From contig NZ_LT838813.1 of the NCBI RefSeq assembly GCF_900176595.1, positions 5,040,001-5,104,000 of the forward strand: a DNA stretch of 64,000 nucleotides, in the 5' to 3' direction. This document shows, one piece after another, positions 60,854-64,000 of this stretch (positions are counted from its first letter, which is position 1; each line of letters starts with the position of its first letter). Under the pieces are notes generated by a model that saw only the letters and a program-made list of their open reading frames with translations, did not search any database and was not told where the DNA came from. The position numbers were made by a program, and so were the translations under genes. Origin of the DNA: Aquiflexum balticum DSM 16537 (lineage in GTDB: Bacteria; Bacteroidota; Bacteroidia; Cytophagales; Cyclobacteriaceae).

Positions 60854-62145
60854 AGACCAAAAAAGTACTTATCATCACTTACTATTGGCCTCCATCAGCT
60901 GGATCCGGGGTTCAGCGGTGGTTGAAGTTTGCGAAGTATTTACCTGAATTCGGATGGGAACCGGTGATATTTACACCGGAAAATCCGGATTTTGACCTGA
61001 AAGATGAAAGCTTGTTAAATGAAATCAATCCTCAATTGGAAGTGATTAAATTCCCTATCTGGGAACCATATGGTATATTCAGAAAACTCAAAAAAGAAAA
61101 ATCAGCCGATACTTCCAAAGTACTTGAAAAGAAAAAAAAATCATTCAGCGACAAGTCTGCAATTTGGTTGAGAGCTAATGTCCTGATTCCTGATCCCAGG
61201 ATATTTTGGGTTAAGCCTTCTGTTGATTTCTTAAAAGACCTTGTTGAACAAGGACAATTCAATGCCATTATCACCACAGGGCCGCCACACAGCCTACACC
61301 TGATTGGGTTGGAGTTGAAGAAAAAGACAGGAATAAGCTGGCTGGCAGATTTTAGAGATCCATGGTCAAAATGGGAATTTTTGGATACTTTACCCATGTT
61401 GGATTGGGTCAAAAAAAGACACCAAAAACTGGAAAAAGAAGTGTTGGATACAGCTGACATGGTCACTACCATCAGCCCTACATTTCAAAAAGATTTTGAA
61501 AATCTAAGCCAAAGAAAAGTCCACCTCTTGACCAATGGTTATGATTCCGCAGATTTACCGTCAAACTGGAAATTCTCAATTTCAAATCGAGAGATCATAG
61601 AAATTCTTTACACAGGGGTGATCGATGCAATCAGAAATCCTTTGCCATTCATCGAGGTTTTTCAGGAAGTTTTTCAAGCTTCAAACAAAAAAGCGATACT
61701 TCGCTTTGTCGGCAAAGTATCTGAAGCCGTCGGAAATTTTATTTCCCAAGATCCATGGCTGAAGGAAAATGTTAAATTGGAAGGGTATGTCTCGCATGAA
61801 AAAGTGTTCGATTACTACCAAAATGCGCACTTACTGCTCCTTATCCTGACGGACACCAAAAACGCTAAAGGAAATATCCCGGGCAAACTATTTGAATATC
61901 TTTCCACAGGCAGACCCATTTTGGCACTTGGAGATCCCAATGGGGATTCATCGTCAATTCTCACTTCCTGTAATGGCGGTAAAGTGATCGCCCATACAGA
62001 AAAGGGCGAAATCAAAAATTTCCTCATTAACTTTAATCCCCAATCAGAATTCAAGGTTTCTGAAAAAGTAAATCAATATTCCAGAAAAAACCTTAGCCAA
62101 CAACTTGCCCGCTTATTAGATGAACAAACATATCCCATTTCTTGA
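60847..62145 (+). CDS. Glycosyltransferase (GT4-like)
   Basis: 432 residues, GTG start at 60847. N-terminal KVLIITYYWPPSAGSGVQRWLKFAKYLPEFGWEPVIFTP and C-terminal FEYLSTGRPILALGDPNGDSSSIL give the GT-B fold, with the ILLILTDTKNAKGNIPGKLFEYLSTG nucleotide-sugar loop. It probably transfers a sugar in surface polysaccharide or glycolipid synthesis. Its downstream neighbour is a sugar-aminotransferase. Confidence 0.9.
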   Translation: MVETKKVLIITYYWPPSAGSGVQRWLKFAKYLPEFGWEPVIFTPENPDFDLKDESLLNEINPQLEVIKFPIWEPYGIFRKLKKEKSADTSKVLEKKKKSFSDKSAIWLRANVLIPDPRIFWVKPSVDFLKDLVEQGQFNAIITTGPPHSLHLIGLELKKKTGISWLADFRDPWSKWEFLDTLPMLDWVKKRHQKLEKEVLDTADMVTTISPTFQKDFENLSQRKVHLLTNGYDSADLPSNWKFSISNREIIEILYTGVIDAIRNPLPFIEVFQEVFQASNKKAILRFVGKVSEAVGNFISQDPWLKENVKLEGYVSHEKVFDYYQNAHLLLLILTDTKNAKGNIPGKLFEYLSTGRPILALGDPNGDSSSILTSCNGGKVIAHTEKGEIKNFLINFNPQSEFKVSEKVNQYSRKNLSQQLARLLDEQTYPIS

Positions 62146-63226
62146 TTTAAGTCAGATTCCACTGGATCTGAAGATAGCGCTCAAGGAAAAATTTTCACAG
62201 ATGCTTGATAAAGGCGTTTTTTCAGGCGGTGAGGAGGTTGAAATCCTGGAAAAAAATCTAAAAGAATATTTGGGCATCAATTACGCTTTGGCCTGTTCTA
62301 ATGGCACTGATGCGCTAGAACTTGCCCTAAGAGCTTTGGAGATAGGATCTGGGGATGAGGTAATTGTCCCTGCAATTTCATGGGTATCTACAGCTGAGGC
62401 TGTTGCCTTAGTCGGTGCAAAACCCGTTTTTATCGACACAGATGCATCAGGGCTAATGGATCTGGATTTACTGGAAAGCAAAATTAGCAGCAGAACTAAA
62501 GCGATTATCCCGGTTCACCTTTATGGCAACATGGTGGATATGGAAAAACTATTGTTATGGTCAAAAAAAAACAAAGTTGCCGTAATTGAAGATGGGGCAC
62601 AGTCATTCGGCGCTGTTCTGAAAGGTAAACATGCTGGAACATGGGGCGACATCGGTTGCTTGAGTTTTTATCCCACCAAAAATCTGGGGGCATTGGGAGA
62701 GGCCGGGGCAGTATTAACAGAAGACAGTATCCTGGCAGAAAAACTCAGAAATTTGCTCAACCATGGTCAAACCTTCCGTGACCATCACATTCTGGTTGGA
62801 AGAAATGCAAGGATTGACAGCATTCAAGCAGGATTTCTAAATGTCAAATTGGGATTTTTCAGTGCCTGGCAAAAAAGGAGAAAAAACTTAGTTTCAATTT
62901 ATCTTCAGGAACTGAAAGATATCGCTTCCATCAGTTTGCCGCAGGAAATTCTTTCACCTTTTCATAATGCCCATTTATTCATCATCAAAACCAGCCAGCG
63001 TGATGACCTGAGGCAATTTTTAGCCCAAAAAGGAATAGGTACTGCGATTCATTATCCTGAGATCATTCCCTACATGAAGCCATACCTGGATGGACAAAAA
63101 TATCCTGTTGCGGAAATGATGTCCAAAACTGTGCTCTCTCTGCCTTTGAATCCTTGGATGAAAAATGCCGATGTGAAAAGAATATGTAAGGAAATCAGAA
63201 ATTTTGGATTCCAAACTTTGGTTTGA
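62120..63226 (+). CDS. DegT/DnrJ/EryC1/StrS-family PLP aminotransferase
   Basis: 368 residues. PIPFLDLS start, cofactor-binding lysine in SFYPTKNLGALGEAGAV, YALACSNGTDALELALRAL. Makes amino sugars for surface glycans. It overlaps the glycosyltransferase by 26 bases. It is the last gene before the IS fragment. Confidence 0.94.
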   Translation: MNKHIPFLDLSQIPLDLKIALKEKFSQMLDKGVFSGGEEVEILEKNLKEYLGINYALACSNGTDALELALRALEIGSGDEVIVPAISWVSTAEAVALVGAKPVFIDTDASGLMDLDLLESKISSRTKAIIPVHLYGNMVDMEKLLLWSKKNKVAVIEDGAQSFGAVLKGKHAGTWGDIGCLSFYPTKNLGALGEAGAVLTEDSILAEKLRNLLNHGQTFRDHHILVGRNARIDSIQAGFLNVKLGFFSAWQKRRKNLVSIYLQELKDIASISLPQEILSPFHNAHLFIIKTSQRDDLRQFLAQKGIGTAIHYPEIIPYMKPYLDGQKYPVAEMMSKTVLSLPLNPWMKNADVKRICKEIRNFGFQTLV

Positions 63227-63458
63227 ACAGTGTTTAATTTATAAAAATAGGTACTATATCAAGGCGATTGGAGGATTGTAGACCCTGGTTTCAGCAACCA
63301 TAGGTTTAGGTTTTGATGGGTAAAGAAATTCCTGTACTTTTTCAATTCCCCTAATTTTTCGTCACATTTTTATAAAAAGACAAAAATTTTAAGTCTGCCA
63401 TTACTAATAGTTGCGAAATTTATTAGCTTTACCTGTTTTGTGCGATGGGACACCCAAG

Positions 63459-64000
63459 CTAAGTTTTCATGATAGCAGAGATTAGTTCCTGTTGTTCCTG
63501 AGTTGGTTTGAGAGGAACTGTTGTATAGGTTTTAGAATCAGGAAGGAATACCCTTATCTGGTACATGTTTTTGGTAAGCTCGATAGCTCTGTTTGCAGAA
63601 AATGATACTTTCCGTTTTTTAAGAAGTCTTTCCATTTCTTTAAATACAGCATATGACACAAAACAGATACAGATATGTGTCTGTATTCTTTCCGGTATTC
63701 GGTGGTAGATTGGCCGTATTCTGATATCTGTCTTGCTGATCCGGAAAGCCTTTTCTATTTGCCACAAGTTTCCGTATGCAGCAATAACCTCCCTGGCTTT
63801 CATATCAGTATTTGTAAGATATCCTTTCAGTCCATCCCATCTGGCATCCAGTTGGTATTTGGAATAATCAATTGCCACTTTGATTTCTGATTCGAGCTTG
63901 AGGTACTTGTTATATCCTCTGTTATTGATACTACTTTTGTCGATTTTCCCATTTTTGACCTTTTTCTCGAGCTTTTCAAGCCCCTTTTTTCTGTTGTGGG
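63459..64000 (-). mobile_element. Transposase (IS1634/IS4-like DDE), partial, cut by window end
   Basis: Open frame from the stop at 63459 to the window edge without interruption, about 180 residues. The C-terminal DDE part AAYGNLWQIEKAFRISKTDIRIRPIYHRIPERIQTHICICFVSYAVFKEMERLL, with the catalytic glutamate in the QIEKAFR motif, is typical of IS1634-like elements. Upstream charged region KKGLEKLEKK is also standard. The terminal inverted repeat was not identified; the DNA at 63227-63458 holds no gene. Confidence 0.85.

Overview
The window looks like a chromosomal segment of a marine or aquatic Bacteroidetes, most likely of the Cyclobacteriaceae/Algoriphagus type. Reasons: an AT-rich, densely packed genome; Bacteroidetes-style promoter boxes (TAnnTTTG); typical families of that phylum (UpxY-type NusG paralogue, DUF6913 beside dapA, outer-membrane barrel proteins, heavy-metal-type RND system); and an injection-system locus whose gene content resembles AlgoCIS of Algoriphagus machipongonensis. 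The placement rests on protein appearance only; no database search was run.

Layout. 1-7 kb: partial 6-phosphofructokinase, a broken HEPN toxin gene with its intact MNT partner, an NYN-LOTUS RNase-like protein, mnmA, a site-2 protease, a HAD phosphatase, tRNA-Met, and a frameshifted FG-GAP/PQQ-like repeat protein.

7-32 kb: an extracellular contractile injection system (eCIS), the centrepiece. Fifteen tightly packed minus-strand genes (30351 down to 9613) encode, in transcription order: cap/terminator (DUF4255), an unassigned 331-aa protein, a single sheath, two tube paralogues, a 60-aa DUF5908 protein, a LysM protein, a VgrG-like spike, PAAR tip, gp25, a giant baseplate-J protein, a fibre-like protein, an Afp12-like wedge protein, the tape measure, and a membrane-anchored GH18-like protein with a degenerate active site. 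The AAA+ ATPase (Afp15 type) sits upstream on the same strand, separated by a small plus-strand membrane/coiled-coil gene. A convergent plus-strand gene encodes a DUF4157 (eCIS-core) protein with a perfect 6 x 18-residue repeat, an HEAWH motif and a long C-terminal candidate effector domain. There is no capsid, portal, terminase or integrase, so this is not a prophage. The locus lies between tRNA-Met and tRNA-Pro genes, and a diverged partial copy of the latter is found just beyond it.

32-42 kb: a CBS-pair protein, small conserved proteins, a metallophosphoesterase, and a four-gene set (circularly permuted ATP-grasp, alpha-E protein, Anbu proteasome-like peptidase, transglutaminase) that is a recurrent predicted peptide-ligation/proteolysis system; then metG and a TetR regulator.

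42-49 kb: ligA (with an unusual ~145-residue insertion), DUF6913, dapA, xseA, xseB, an outer-membrane barrel protein and an orphan UpxY/NusG-like factor. 49-56 kb: an RND efflux operon (TetR, TolC, adaptor, pump) with operator-like inverted repeats. 56-64 kb: alpha/beta hydrolase, SRPBCC protein, S41 lipoprotein peptidase, Tat-exported Dabb protein, aldo-keto reductase, glycosyltransferase, DegT-type aminotransferase, and a transposase cut by the window end.

Between genes there is a striking family of degenerate heptamer arrays with a fixed TCT (or AGA) triplet every 7 bases, at four sites.
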